From Salinisphaera sp049568105 (GTDB lineage: Bacteria > Pseudomonadota > Gammaproteobacteria > Nevskiales > Salinisphaeraceae), in contig NZ_CP145335.1 in NCBI RefSeq assembly GCF_049568105.1, forward strand, positions 124,001 to 188,000: a DNA stretch of 64,000 bases, in the 5' to 3' direction. The notes beneath the pieces are model-generated. The model was not told where the DNA came from. It made no database searches and worked only from the letters and a program-made list of their open reading frames with translations. The translations under genes were made by a program, and so were the position numbers. Position 1 is the stretch's first letter, and each line of letters starts with the position of its first letter. This document shows positions 37,974 through 46,377 of the stretch, in pieces.

Positions 37974-38810
37974 TCAGTTGGACTGTGAATCCGTGCTCGA
38001 ACGAGATTGGAACACCTGCTTGAATACGGGGATCGCCGAAAAGACTTTCGGCCAGCCAGAATAAAAAGACAGCTGGGTCAGGATCTCGGAGGCTGCAGCC
38101 TGGTCCAGACCGTTATCCATGGCCCGATTGAGATGGAACTTGATTTGCTTGTCCTGGCCGGTCGCGACCAGAGCCGCCACGGTAACGAGGCTGCGGTTGC
38201 GCGGGCTCAATGCAGGGCGCCGCCACAGATCGCCAAACAGGACATCGTTGGTGAACGTCACTACACCCGGCGAAGCCTCGCCGGCGATGTTGTCGACCGA
38301 GGCGCGGCGTTTGGCTTCGGTCTGCTTGTCCACTGGGGCCAAATCCGGCTTGGACGGGGCCAGCTGGTCTTGGGACACGCCGCGCTTTTCGAACAGAGGC
38401 CGAGCGACGTTGACGGCATCCATGGCGTTGGGCCAGCCGGCATAGAACGCCATCTGGGTGATGACTTCGCCAAGTTCGGCCGGGCTGACTCCGTTATCCA
38501 GGGCCTTGTTGAAATAAAACGTCATATCGCCGGTCTGATCGCGGGCGATCAGGGCAGCGACCGTGACCAAGGCGCGATCGTGGGCCGACAGCGCATCGCG
38601 TTGCCAGAGATTGTCGCGGATGGCATCGCGGGAATAGCGCTCTAGTGCCGGTGCGACTTCGCCGATCTGTTCCAAAGTTGGCGTTTGTGACAGATCTGGC
38701 TGGGCGGGCGAGGATGCAGTATCCGGGGCTGCAACGGCGTTGGCCGAACCGGCCAGCATCAGGGCGAAAACAGTCGCCCGCAGGCGGCTCCGCGCGCTTC
38801 GATCTAGCAT
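37974..38810 (-). CDS. Exported double carboxymuconolactone decarboxylase-family protein
   Basis: Two CMD-like domains in one chain (278 aa), shown by the repeated segments MAFYAGWP and LSFYSGWP, each after an EVITQ/EILTQ helix. A signal peptide is present (LRATVFALMLAGSANAVA, cut near AAPD), so the protein is likely periplasmic. ATG 38810 is preferred because aggat then lies at a proper distance; ATG 38816 is too close to it. No CxxC is present, unlike AhpD, so it belongs to the gamma-CMD type. It follows the two cupin genes and precedes the SDR; paired CMD and cupin genes are common in lactone or quinone metabolism clusters, but the role is not established. Confidence 0.85.
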   Translation of the reverse strand: MLDRSARSRLRATVFALMLAGSANAVAAPDTASSPAQPDLSQTPTLEQIGEVAPALERYSRDAIRDNLWQRDALSAHDRALVTVAALIARDQTGDMTFYFNKALDNGVSPAELGEVITQMAFYAGWPNAMDAVNVARPLFEKRGVSQDQLAPSKPDLAPVDKQTEAKRRASVDNIAGEASPGVVTFTNDVLFGDLWRRPALSPRNRSLVTVAALVATGQDKQIKFHLNRAMDNGLDQAAASEILTQLSFYSGWPKVFSAIPVFKQVFQSRSSTDSQSN

Positions 38811-38865
38811 GGGCATATCCTGTTGAGGCCGGCGCCCGGCGTGGCCCGGGCGCCGACGCAAAGGC

Positions 38866-39267
38866 CTACTCGCGGCCTTCGTATTCGGCGTCAGTGACCT
38901 TTTCCATCCAGGTCACGGGGCCATCTTCGCCTTTTTCCTGGATCGCGATGTGCGTCATCGCAGTATCCGGGCCGGCGCCGTGCCAGTGTTTTTCTTCCGG
39001 CGGGAACCAGACCACGTCGCCCGGATTGATGGTTTCGATCGGCCCGCCTTTGCGCTGGACACGTCCACAGCCGGCGGTGACGATCAACGTCTGGCCATAG
39101 GGATGGGTATGCCAGGCGGTGCGTGCCTTGGGCTCGAACGTGACGCTGGCGCCGGCCGAACGGGCCGGGTCATCGGCGTTGAATAGCGGATCGACACGCA
39201 CCGTGCCGGTGAAGTAGTCGTCGGGGCCCGGGTTGGACGGCCGGGTGCCGTTGCGGCTGATATCCAT
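38866..39267 (-). CDS. Small cupin, hydroxynitrile-lyase-like (GtHNL type)
   Basis: Single-domain cupin (133 aa). The metal-binding signatures are HTHPYGQ and HWHG, with one conserved Glu/Gln position in each motif. The whole sequence closely resembles the manganese-dependent bacterial cupin hydroxynitrile lyases, for instance TGTVRVDPLF near the start and GASVTFEPKARTAWHTHP. No signal peptide, so cytoplasmic. The real in vivo substrate of this group is uncertain. It lies 43 bp after a second, exported cupin of the same family in the operon. Confidence 0.85.
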   Translation of the reverse strand: MDISRNGTRPSNPGPDDYFTGTVRVDPLFNADDPARSAGASVTFEPKARTAWHTHPYGQTLIVTAGCGRVQRKGGPIETINPGDVVWFPPEEKHWHGAGPDTAMTHIAIQEKGEDGPVTWMEKVTDAEYEGRE

Positions 39268-39310
39268 GATGGATTGATTCCTTCGCGGTTGAATAAATTA
39301 TTAGATGTCG

Positions 39311-39820
39311 TCAGTCGGCCTGGTACTCGGCATCGCTAACCGGGCCGAGCCAGTGGACATTGCTGCCATCGCGCCGTTCCTGGATCGCGATGTGGGTCAT
39401 GCTGTGATCGGCGCTCGCGCCGTGCCAATGCTTGACGTCGGCCGGAATCCACACCACATCGCCGGCGCGAATAGTGCGTTTGGGCTGACCTTCGATCTGC
39501 ACCCAGCCTACGCCGTCGGTCACGACCAGCTGCTGGCCGATCGGGTGGGTATGCCAGTTGGTACGAGCGCCGGGCTCGAAGGTCACGACCGCACTGGTGG
39601 CCTTGGAGTCGTCTTCGGCCGAGAACAGCGGGTTCACCAGAGCTTGGCCGGTGAAGTACTTCGATAGATCGGTGCGTGTCGGACGGTCGGCTTCGTGCGT
39701 GATCTTGAGCTTTTTATCCGCCGAATCGGTGGCGCCGGACTGGCTGGCGGCTACTGCGGTGCCAGCAGTGGTCACACTGGCCAGTGCCAGGGCAAATACT
39801 GCGAGATAGCGATGGGTCAT
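39311..39820 (-). CDS. Exported cupin, same family as its neighbour
   Basis: Cupin (169 aa) with a Sec signal peptide (MTHRYLAVFALALASVTTAG, cut near AVAASQ). The metal motifs HTHPIGQ and HWHG match those of the neighbouring cytoplasmic cupin, as do FTGQALVNPLF and VVTFEPGARTNWHTHP, so the two are paralogues placed in different compartments. ATG 39820 is chosen because gagagg lies six bases upstream; ATG 39826 would overlap it. Second gene of the operon behind the SDR-like gene. Confidence 0.85.
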   Translation of the reverse strand: MTHRYLAVFALALASVTTAGTAVAASQSGATDSADKKLKITHEADRPTRTDLSKYFTGQALVNPLFSAEDDSKATSAVVTFEPGARTNWHTHPIGQQLVVTDGVGWVQIEGQPKRTIRAGDVVWIPADVKHWHGASADHSMTHIAIQERRDGSNVHWLGPVSDAEYQAD

Positions 39821-39863
39821 ACTCATCCTCTCTATTGAAAACCGGTGATAGCAACGGCCGGCA

Positions 39864-40703
39864 TTAGATATAGACATACTCATTGCTAAACGAGCATGCT
39901 GGATTGCGCCCCGATGACGTCAAATCTTGATCCGGCTCGCCCGGTGCTTCGATTATTTCGTGAGCCGGCGGCACGCAAAACAGGCTCGGCGGCGCGGCCA
40001 TGGCCACTAGGGTCTTGATTGCGCAGCCTAGCAGGGGGGGCTCGATTGGTTCGTTGTCTGTATTGCAGACGGCTTGGTCGGGGTAGGCCGGAGCGTCGAG
40101 ATAATCGGTCAGCCAATGCTCGGCCCCGTCCAGTGCCGGCTGGTTGATGCCAGAAACCTGTGGCTTGATACAGGATACGAACACGCCGAAGGGGCGTACT
40201 TCCTCGGCCAGCGAACGCGACAGGCCTTCGACCGCGAAGCCGGTAGCATTGACTGCAGTGCAGCCGGGCATATCGGTTTGGGTCTCCGAAGCGCCGAAGT
40301 TAATCACCTGGCCATAGCGCTGCGCTCGCATGCAGGGCAGGGCAGCCTGAGTCAGGTGAATGGTGGCCAAGACATGGGCCGAAAAGGCGTTTTGGTAGTC
40401 CTCGGCGCGCAGTGCTTCGAAATAGCCGAGGCAGGCAGCCTGGATATTGTTGATCAGGACATCGATGCCGCCGAAGCGTTGGATGCCTTTTTCCACAGCG
40501 CCGACGATCTGCCATTGGTCGCGCCAGTCGATCTCGAGGGGATACAGATCAGTGGCATCGCCGTATTGTGCGCCCAGCGTGCAGCGCAGTTGCTGCGCAT
40601 CGGCGGTGATCGCGATCACCGCCTGTTCGGCGGCTAATGCCGAGCGGGTGAGCAATAGACCCAGCGCGGAATCGGCGTCGCCGATCAGCCAGACTTTGGA
40701 CAT
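39864..40703 (-). CDS. SDR-like protein lacking catalytic residues (probable pseudoenzyme)
   Basis: SDR fold by overall pattern (279 aa), but each key motif is changed. The cofactor loop TGxxxGxG reads GDADSALG. NNAG reads NNIQ. The catalytic YxxxK, expected just before FAVEGLSRSLAEE, reads VNATG. That flanking segment is well conserved and the frame is intact over the full length, so this is not obvious decay. It is the first gene of the minus-strand operon, 144 bp from a divergent LysR gene. It may bind a ligand or partner instead of catalysing oxidation; this is inference. The C-terminal 50 residues are unlike other SDRs. Confidence 0.8.
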   Translation of the reverse strand: MSKVWLIGDADSALGLLLTRSALAAEQAVIAITADAQQLRCTLGAQYGDATDLYPLEIDWRDQWQIVGAVEKGIQRFGGIDVLINNIQAACLGYFEALRAEDYQNAFSAHVLATIHLTQAALPCMRAQRYGQVINFGASETQTDMPGCTAVNATGFAVEGLSRSLAEEVRPFGVFVSCIKPQVSGINQPALDGAEHWLTDYLDAPAYPDQAVCNTDNEPIEPPLLGCAIKTLVAMAAPPSLFCVPPAHEIIEAPGEPDQDLTSSGRNPACSFSNEYVYI

Positions 40704-40846
40704 CCCATCCCCTCTTTGGTGAGCGCCGGTTCATGCGGCAACGGATGCCCTTATTCTTGTCGCCAGCGCACCGCATATCCATACTCGGAAACCGAATAGT
40801 CTTATTAGGCTAGCTTCTTAATTCCCTGCCGAGTCCAGGTTGCCTG
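40704..40846. promoter_or_regulatory. Divergent promoter/operator region of the cupin-CMD operon
   Basis: 143 bp between the SDR-like gene and the LysR gene. It contains an AT-rich patch with gtcttatta near 40800 in a GC-rich setting. Nine bases of it (gtcttatta) recur in the dyad at 43637, a possible shared LysR half-site. Confidence 0.4.
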
Positions 40847-41749
40847 ATGCCGCGTCGCTATTACGACGATCTGTTTTCTTTCGTTATTATTGCCCGCGAG
40901 GGCAGTTTCACCCGGGCGGCGGCCCAGCTGGGCGTATCCCAGTCGGCACTCAGCCAGTCGATGAAGTCGCTTGAGCAGCGGCTCGGGTTACGGCTGCTGG
41001 CCCGTAATACCCGCAGTATCTCGACCACCGATGCCGGCGATCGGCTGCTGGCCATGCTGGGGCCGCGCTTTGCCGATATCGAAGCCGAGGTTGCCGAGCT
41101 GCAATCCCAGCAGCAACGTCCGGCCGGCACCATTCGTATCAACACCTTCGATTTCGTGGCCGAATATATTCTCTGGCCGCGTCTGGAAACAGTGATCGAG
41201 CAGTATCCCGAGATCACGGTGGAAATCGGTACCGATTACGGGCTGACCGATATCGTGGCCAGCCGCTTCGATATCGGCGTACGGCTGGGACCGGACATTG
41301 AGCAGGACATGATCGCCGTGCCGCTCCAGGTGGAACAGCGCATGGTGATCGTGGGCACGTCGGCCTATTTCGCCCAGCATTCGCGCCCCGAAACTCCAGA
41401 CGATCTAACCCGCCACAAGGCCGCGAATCTGCGGCTGCCGACCCGCGGGGCGGTCTATCCCTGGGAGTTGGAGTGCAAAGGCCAGGCGGTGGATGTGCGT
41501 GTGCCCGGACGCTTGGTTTTCGATACGCTCTATCAAATCCGGCGGGCGGTACGGCGCGGTTTCGGGCTCGGCTTTTTGCCGCTCGAGATGGTGCAGTCCG
41601 ACCTCGATGCCGGCCTGCTCGAAACTGCTCTCGACGATTGGGCGCCCATATGGCCGGGGCATCATCTCTATTATCCGTCGCGGCGCCAGTCTTCTCGGGC
41701 CCTAAGGACGGTCGTCGATGGTTTGAGATATCGACCGCCGGGTGGGTGA
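40847..41749 (+). CDS. LysR-family transcriptional regulator
   Basis: LysR-type regulator, 300 aa, with the N-terminal HTH (FTRAAAQLGVSQSALSQSMKSLEQRLGLRLLARNTRSI) and the co-inducer domain from about residue 92 (GTIRINTFDFVAEYILWPRL). Divergent from the SDR-like/cupin/CMD/SDR/tautomerase genes, so it is their likely regulator. The inducer is unknown. Confidence 0.93.
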   Translation: MPRRYYDDLFSFVIIAREGSFTRAAAQLGVSQSALSQSMKSLEQRLGLRLLARNTRSISTTDAGDRLLAMLGPRFADIEAEVAELQSQQQRPAGTIRINTFDFVAEYILWPRLETVIEQYPEITVEIGTDYGLTDIVASRFDIGVRLGPDIEQDMIAVPLQVEQRMVIVGTSAYFAQHSRPETPDDLTRHKAANLRLPTRGAVYPWELECKGQAVDVRVPGRLVFDTLYQIRRAVRRGFGLGFLPLEMVQSDLDAGLLETALDDWAPIWPGHHLYYPSRRQSSRALRTVVDGLRYRPPGG

Positions 41750-41947
41750 CATCGAATGCCCTTGGGGCAGGCCAGCCGGATCGACCGCTCTGCCGTTGTT
41801 TGAAGCCCTCGCCCACGGCAGGCGTACTGATGACTTAAGCGAGCTGTGCCCCCGCGTCCTGTCTTGGATATGGGTTCGATCTGTCATACAGAAGCACTCG
41901 AATAACCGCGGCCGGCCCGCTCCCTGCTCGGGGTTTGGCTCAAGGCC

Positions 41948-41968
41948 AGCCGCGGAGCCGCCGCGGCT
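41948..41968 (-). terminator. Hairpin overlapping the Gfo/Idh stop codon
   Basis: A perfect 8-bp stem (agccgcgg / ccgcggct) with a 5-base loop that overlaps the stop codon at 41967-41969. No T run follows, so it may stall or protect the transcript end instead of being a classical terminator. Confidence 0.35.
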
Positions 41969-43052
41969 ACTTGCCGTGGACCGAGTGCGTGAGATTGTCG
42001 AGAATCCGGTGCAGCGCAACGGCCTCGTCGAAGTTGGGGGCCGTACGCGTGTCGTTGGCGATATCGTCTGCGATCCGGGCATAGACGCCCGCCACGTTGC
42101 GAGCGACCGAAGTATCCGGCAGATCCGTGTAGTCGGATTCCGGTGGCATTACGGAGTACCGTGCCTGATCACCGGCGCGGGCGCCTTCGAGTGAGAGCTG
42201 TACGATTTGAGCATGGCCGTTATCGCCGGTGATTCGGATATCGCCCTCGCTGCCGTGGATTTCCCATAGCAATCGGGTGCCGTGCGACAGTCCGCCCCGG
42301 TAGTGCATGGACAGGGCGGTGCCGTCGACGAGCCGTCCGGTTGCGGTGATTTCGTCGGCCGCGGTTTTTTCGAAGGTTTCGCCGGTGTCCTCGATCGTGA
42401 CCATAGGCCGGCGAATGCTCAGGTCGGCCGAGAACTGTTCCACGTCGCCCAGCACGTCGCGCAATGCCGCCAAGGTATGGGCGAACGGAATCATCAACAT
42501 CGTGGCGCCGTTCGCGGCATCGTAGAGATAGGCTAAATCGGCGCTGGTCCGGTCGGCCCAATGGCCGCCGTCGGCGATGATCGAGGTCGACAAGACCTGG
42601 CCAACGAAGCCGTCTTCGATAAGGCGACGTAAATGCAGTACTTCCGGTGCGACCCGTGCCTGGGTGCCGATTGCGGCGATTACGCCTTGACGCCGTGCCA
42701 GGTCGGCCAGTTCCTCGGCTTCGGCCAAACCGTTGCCGAGCGGCCATTCGCAGTAGACATGCTTGCCGGCTTTCAGGGCTTTGGTGACCAGGCTGTGGTG
42801 ATGCGGCACCTTGACCGTGACCACCACCAGATCCACCTCGGGTGAGGCGACCAGCGCATCGGCGTCGGGAAACGCATGGGCCAGGCCATAGGCTTCGGCC
42901 GAGCGTTGGGCGCTTTCGGCGCTGCTGTTGGCCACACCCACCACTTCGAATTGGTCCTTCAGCGAAGCCAGGGCCGGCATATGCGCGGTTGCAGCCCAGT
43001 GCGAGTCTGGGTTGAGGCCGATAAAGCCAACACGAATCACATTGCTAGTCAT
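41967..43052 (-). CDS. Gfo/Idh/MocA-family oxidoreductase, Gal80-like
   Basis: NAD(P)-dependent sugar or polyol dehydrogenase fold, 361 aa from MTSNVIRVGFIGLN. The Rossmann loop GFIGLN is at the N-terminus. The usual EKP motif, whose Lys is catalytic, reads EWPLG here, as in Gal80-like bacterial members. The C-terminal sheet domain is complete (GTALSMHYRGGL). ATG 43052 follows aagga at eight bases; the longer frame from 43238 adds a non-conserved leader. It stands alone on the minus strand, with a hairpin at its stop codon. With the Lys replaced, it may be a sensor/regulator or use different chemistry. Confidence 0.85.
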   Translation of the reverse strand: MTSNVIRVGFIGLNPDSHWAATAHMPALASLKDQFEVVGVANSSAESAQRSAEAYGLAHAFPDADALVASPEVDLVVVTVKVPHHHSLVTKALKAGKHVYCEWPLGNGLAEAEELADLARRQGVIAAIGTQARVAPEVLHLRRLIEDGFVGQVLSTSIIADGGHWADRTSADLAYLYDAANGATMLMIPFAHTLAALRDVLGDVEQFSADLSIRRPMVTIEDTGETFEKTAADEITATGRLVDGTALSMHYRGGLSHGTRLLWEIHGSEGDIRITGDNGHAQIVQLSLEGARAGDQARYSVMPPESDYTDLPDTSVARNVAGVYARIADDIANDTRTAPNFDEAVALHRILDNLTHSVHGK

Positions 43053-44003
43053 GCGGGATCCTTTCGTCAGTCCAGAAAATAAGGGGTGAGCGCTATCCGA
43101 TTCGGTGACCGGGCGTCGGGGCGTGCATAAACGATGATCATCGGCGCCTGGCGGCGCTTGCTGGGCGCTGCAGCACTGCCTTCCAGTGGATGAACGAGTG
43201 CCGATGCATAGGCCAGGTGCGGCGAACGAGCCCCGCATACGCCCGCGTTCGAAACAGTGTCGTTTGGCGGGCCCGCGGCATGGTAGGCGAATGGCGGTGG
43301 GGCGCGGACGCTTGGGATCGAGTGGTTCCAGGCTGGTCGCGCTGCCGTATCGGCCTTGCCGAGCTGGATGGGGCGGGGGGGGCCAGGTCGCCCATCCTCT
43401 GGTTATCGAATCGGCTGGCCGGCTCGGCCGCTGCCATCCATCGACGTACTGGACAGTTTTTGGATGACTGGCATGCGATCGGTGTCATGCGCGCCAGACC
43501 GAGACACGATGTGGCCATGCAAACCCGAAGCCACTGTATAAAGCCGTCCCATAAGATCGAGCCATAAGCCTGTGGATATCTCGGTTCAAGATAACGGCAA
43601 GCGACTCGATCGATCATCGGCGCTGGCTGAAAAGGCTAATAAGTCTGTCTTATTAATCTCGGATTGGGCTGCGTTTGCCGGTCTCGGGCCGCCGGCGAAG
43701 CCCATACTGGGCGAACGAGCCATAGGGCTCGAGGCATCGTGGATGCTGGTGTCGCGCCGCGGAACCTTCCAGGGCATATGGATGATTTATTCGGGCGTCA
43801 TAGGGCTGGCCCCCAATCGCGGCAGCTAAGAGATCTAAGTTTTAGGGGGGGTAAATGAGTGGCTCAGCTGTGCCGTATCGGTCGATCGAACGGAAGCCCC
43901 TGAGACGGGCATGATCGTTGATCCGTCAGCGGCTGCTCGGCTGGCAGCCGTGGTATGGCTCAACATAGCGGGCGCCGGCCTGGCTGCGGCGAGTCCTGGT
44001 GTT
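43053..44003. other. Gene-poor region upstream of the Gfo/Idh gene
   Basis: About 950 bp. Open frames on both strands (for example 43138-43617 minus and 43572-43829 plus) have no recognisable family and are antisense to one another. It contains the TAATAAG dyad listed separately. Confidence 0.45.
43637..43655. promoter_or_regulatory. Perfect dyad, LysR-box-like
   Basis: taataag-tctgt-cttatta: 7-bp arms, 5-base spacer, with T-N11-A inside. It resembles a LysR-type operator. The nearest start codon is about 585 bp away, so its target is unclear. Confidence 0.4.
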
Positions 44004-44030
44004 CGACCGGCCAGGCTTTCGGGCCGGTCG
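44004..44030 (-). terminator. Strong hairpin after the PilZ/HD-GYP gene
   Basis: A perfect 9-bp GC-rich stem (cgaccggcc / ggccggtcg) with a 9-base loop, 12 bases past the stop codon at 44042. No clear T run; probable transcript end. Confidence 0.45.
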
Positions 44031-44041
44031 AGGCTATGGTT

Positions 44042-45775
44042 TTATGTCGTTCCGATGGGAATATCATAATCGACCGGATCGACGATGCCCTCGAGCTTGC
44101 CGATTTGGAAGAAGTCTTTGTTACTGAGGATGTTGTCGATATTGGTGTTGCTGAAGGCGAGGTTTTTGACCACATGAACACGGGTAGGCATGCCTTTGCC
44201 GTTGATATCCATGATCCAGGCCAGAAAGCCGCCGGAGAATTTGGCCAAACTACCGATCGGATATAAGCCATAGCACTGGATGTATTCGACAAGAATGGTT
44301 TTGTCGAAGCTTTCGGCCGCGTCATTGACCCAGCGATAAGCCGACAACGGGGTACGCGAGGCCGTGCCGTTGCGCTCATGGACGAGCTTGTTGACGATCT
44401 TGATGACGGAAATCAGCCGTACGCGCTCGGACAGTTGATCGCCGCGCTTGCCGGAAGGGTATCCGGAGCCGTCGAGCCGCTCATTGGCATTGTCGAGTAT
44501 ATCCAGGCAGGTCGGACTGGGCGTCCAGCCTAAAGATTGCAATTGGTCGCGTAGAGTTGCGACGTGAGTACGCAATATCTCTTTCTGGCGGGGCGTGGCA
44601 TTGGCCTTGAGCGAGGGCAATTCCTGTCCGATCAACAAGGGTTTGCCCATGGTGTGCATCAGTGCGCCCAGCATCGCTTCACGTACATGAATCGAATGTA
44701 CGTCGCGGATCAGCATCATGTCGCCGAGTTGGGCCGCGACCTGGACAGCATGACGTACCCATTCCGGTTCGTCGCGTAGGAACGCCAGCGCGTAGAGCAG
44801 GGCTTTGCGGTCCTGGCCGAGCAGGTACAGCAGGGTATCAGCGCAGTCGTACAGAATTTCTTCTGGGAAGAGATCGCGGTTTTTCATATACATCAGCGCG
44901 ACCTGGAGTTGATGGGCGATTTCCATTACGCCGCGTTGCATCGGCGATTGGCGTTCGCGCTGTCGACGTTCCTGCTCTTCGCGGCGCAGAGTCTGTTTCT
45001 CCTTCGTGCTGGCAATAAACAAGCGGGAATGGGTCGTCAGCTTATTATTGACGCCCGAGCGGTAGGCGGCTTCGCGTTCGGTTTCGTTGACGAAATGAAA
45101 TAGCGATTCCGACTGGGCTGTAGCCAGATTGAGGAATTCGATCCCGAGGGCGACCTGGCCGTGGTTGCCGAACGGACGCATGTGGCGTACGCAGCCTTCG
45201 ACGAACAGGCGCTCACCGTTGGGAAATTCCAAGGTAATGCCCGGTAGGTTCTGGCCGACCGCGAGCGCGATGCTGTCGGCGATGGGGATATCGACCTTGC
45301 AACCGCCTACGGACAAATCACGCACCCGACCATCAATGATGAGCTCGTGCGGGTAAACCTCGAGACTGGCCCGGGCGTACATGCCAAGGATGAAGGGGAT
45401 ACGAATCGCCCCACGGTATTCCTTGACGAAAACTGAGTCCGGTAGCTGGCAATCCAGACGGTAGGTCGTGCTGTCGGTTTTGACAGATCTCGCGACCACG
45501 TTGCTCAAGCTATAGGCTTCGCGTTCATCGGGCTCGGCAGGTTCGAGCGTTTCGATGTCGAAATTTAGCCGGCCGTCGTTGAAGTAGCGGTCGATATCTT
45601 TGCCGCTGTATTCCACTTCGAGCACCAGGTGACCGGACTCAACGTCGAGCTCGGCGACTTGCGCAGTCAGGGCGTAGATCGCGTTTTTCGCGTACACCGA
45701 TAGCTCGTGTTCGTGCTTGAGTAGTGATCGAATGACTTGGGCCGACGGGTTTTCGGAGCGGCGAGCGGGAGCCAT
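44042..45775 (-). CDS. PilZ domain protein with a degenerate HD-GYP domain
   Basis: c-di-GMP signalling protein, 577 aa. Residues 15-115 look like a YcgR-type N-terminal domain. The PilZ domain follows with both ligand motifs intact: RxxxR at 121-125 (RGAIR) and DxSxxG at 153-158 (DLSVGG). A charged, coiled-coil-like linker (about 258-278) leads to an HD-GYP-type domain: the GYP part is well kept (ERLDGSGYP, 432-440), but the HD pair reads HT (374-375) and the His pair before ERLDG is absent. The HD-GYP part is therefore probably not an active phosphodiesterase. It likely acts as a c-di-GMP receptor affecting motility or surface traits (inference). Confidence 0.87.
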   Translation of the reverse strand: MAPARRSENPSAQVIRSLLKHEHELSVYAKNAIYALTAQVAELDVESGHLVLEVEYSGKDIDRYFNDGRLNFDIETLEPAEPDEREAYSLSNVVARSVKTDSTTYRLDCQLPDSVFVKEYRGAIRIPFILGMYARASLEVYPHELIIDGRVRDLSVGGCKVDIPIADSIALAVGQNLPGITLEFPNGERLFVEGCVRHMRPFGNHGQVALGIEFLNLATAQSESLFHFVNETEREAAYRSGVNNKLTTHSRLFIASTKEKQTLRREEQERRQRERQSPMQRGVMEIAHQLQVALMYMKNRDLFPEEILYDCADTLLYLLGQDRKALLYALAFLRDEPEWVRHAVQVAAQLGDMMLIRDVHSIHVREAMLGALMHTMGKPLLIGQELPSLKANATPRQKEILRTHVATLRDQLQSLGWTPSPTCLDILDNANERLDGSGYPSGKRGDQLSERVRLISVIKIVNKLVHERNGTASRTPLSAYRWVNDAAESFDKTILVEYIQCYGLYPIGSLAKFSGGFLAWIMDINGKGMPTRVHVVKNLAFSNTNIDNILSNKDFFQIGKLEGIVDPVDYDIPIGTT

Positions 45776-46377
45776 GAGCCATGCCTATTGAAAATTTAAG
45801 GAAATTTTTATTTCCTTAAAAACAGAGAGTTACGCATCGATCAAGGCCTAAAGGCGGGCAAGGGTCGCGATAAGAGTTGCCTGACAGGGCCAAGCGATAC
45901 GAGATGGGGTCGAGAATCTGGATTGTTTTGACAGCCACAATAGGGCCGATATTCAGAATGGCAAACACGCTACTGCTTTAAGTACCTATTCCAGACAGCA
46001 GGGTAACCGTACAGAACTTCTGGCTCGATTGGGCTCGATTGGGCTCGATAGCAGCGTGTTGGCCCGATTATAGCCTGCGTTGGTGACGTTATATCTTTAA
46101 ATATACGCAAATTATTTGTTTTAATTGAGCGGCCAGGGCCAATCGTTGCAGGATAATCGCGGGGTATGACCGGTGTGCAGGGCGTGAGCGCTGATTGCAG
46201 CCGCAGGGCTAGCGCCCGGCGGCCGGATAGTCGGGGTTCTCAGGCCCATGAATGCAGCTCGGATGGTGGTCGGCGATGTCGGGTCCGGCTGAGAAATACG
46301 GCAGGCTGATCGCTGTGTCGTCCGCGCTGCAGACTCATTACAATCCAAAGCAGATGCGGACATCGTAGAGGTCGATC
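45776..46377. other. Intergenic region, AT-rich in parts
   Basis: About 600 bp between divergent genes. No supported gene; it should hold the promoters of the PilZ gene and the CDF transporter. Contains a short tandem repeat. Confidence 0.45.
46021..46050. repeat. Tandem repeat, 10-bp unit, three copies
   Basis: Unit gggctcgatt; the first and last copies each differ by one base. Located about 330 bp before the CDF transporter start. Its function is unknown. Confidence 0.8.

Noticed and set aside
43138..43617. 159-codon minus frame upstream of the Gfo/Idh gene
   Set aside because: Low-complexity, overlapped by several frames, no motif.
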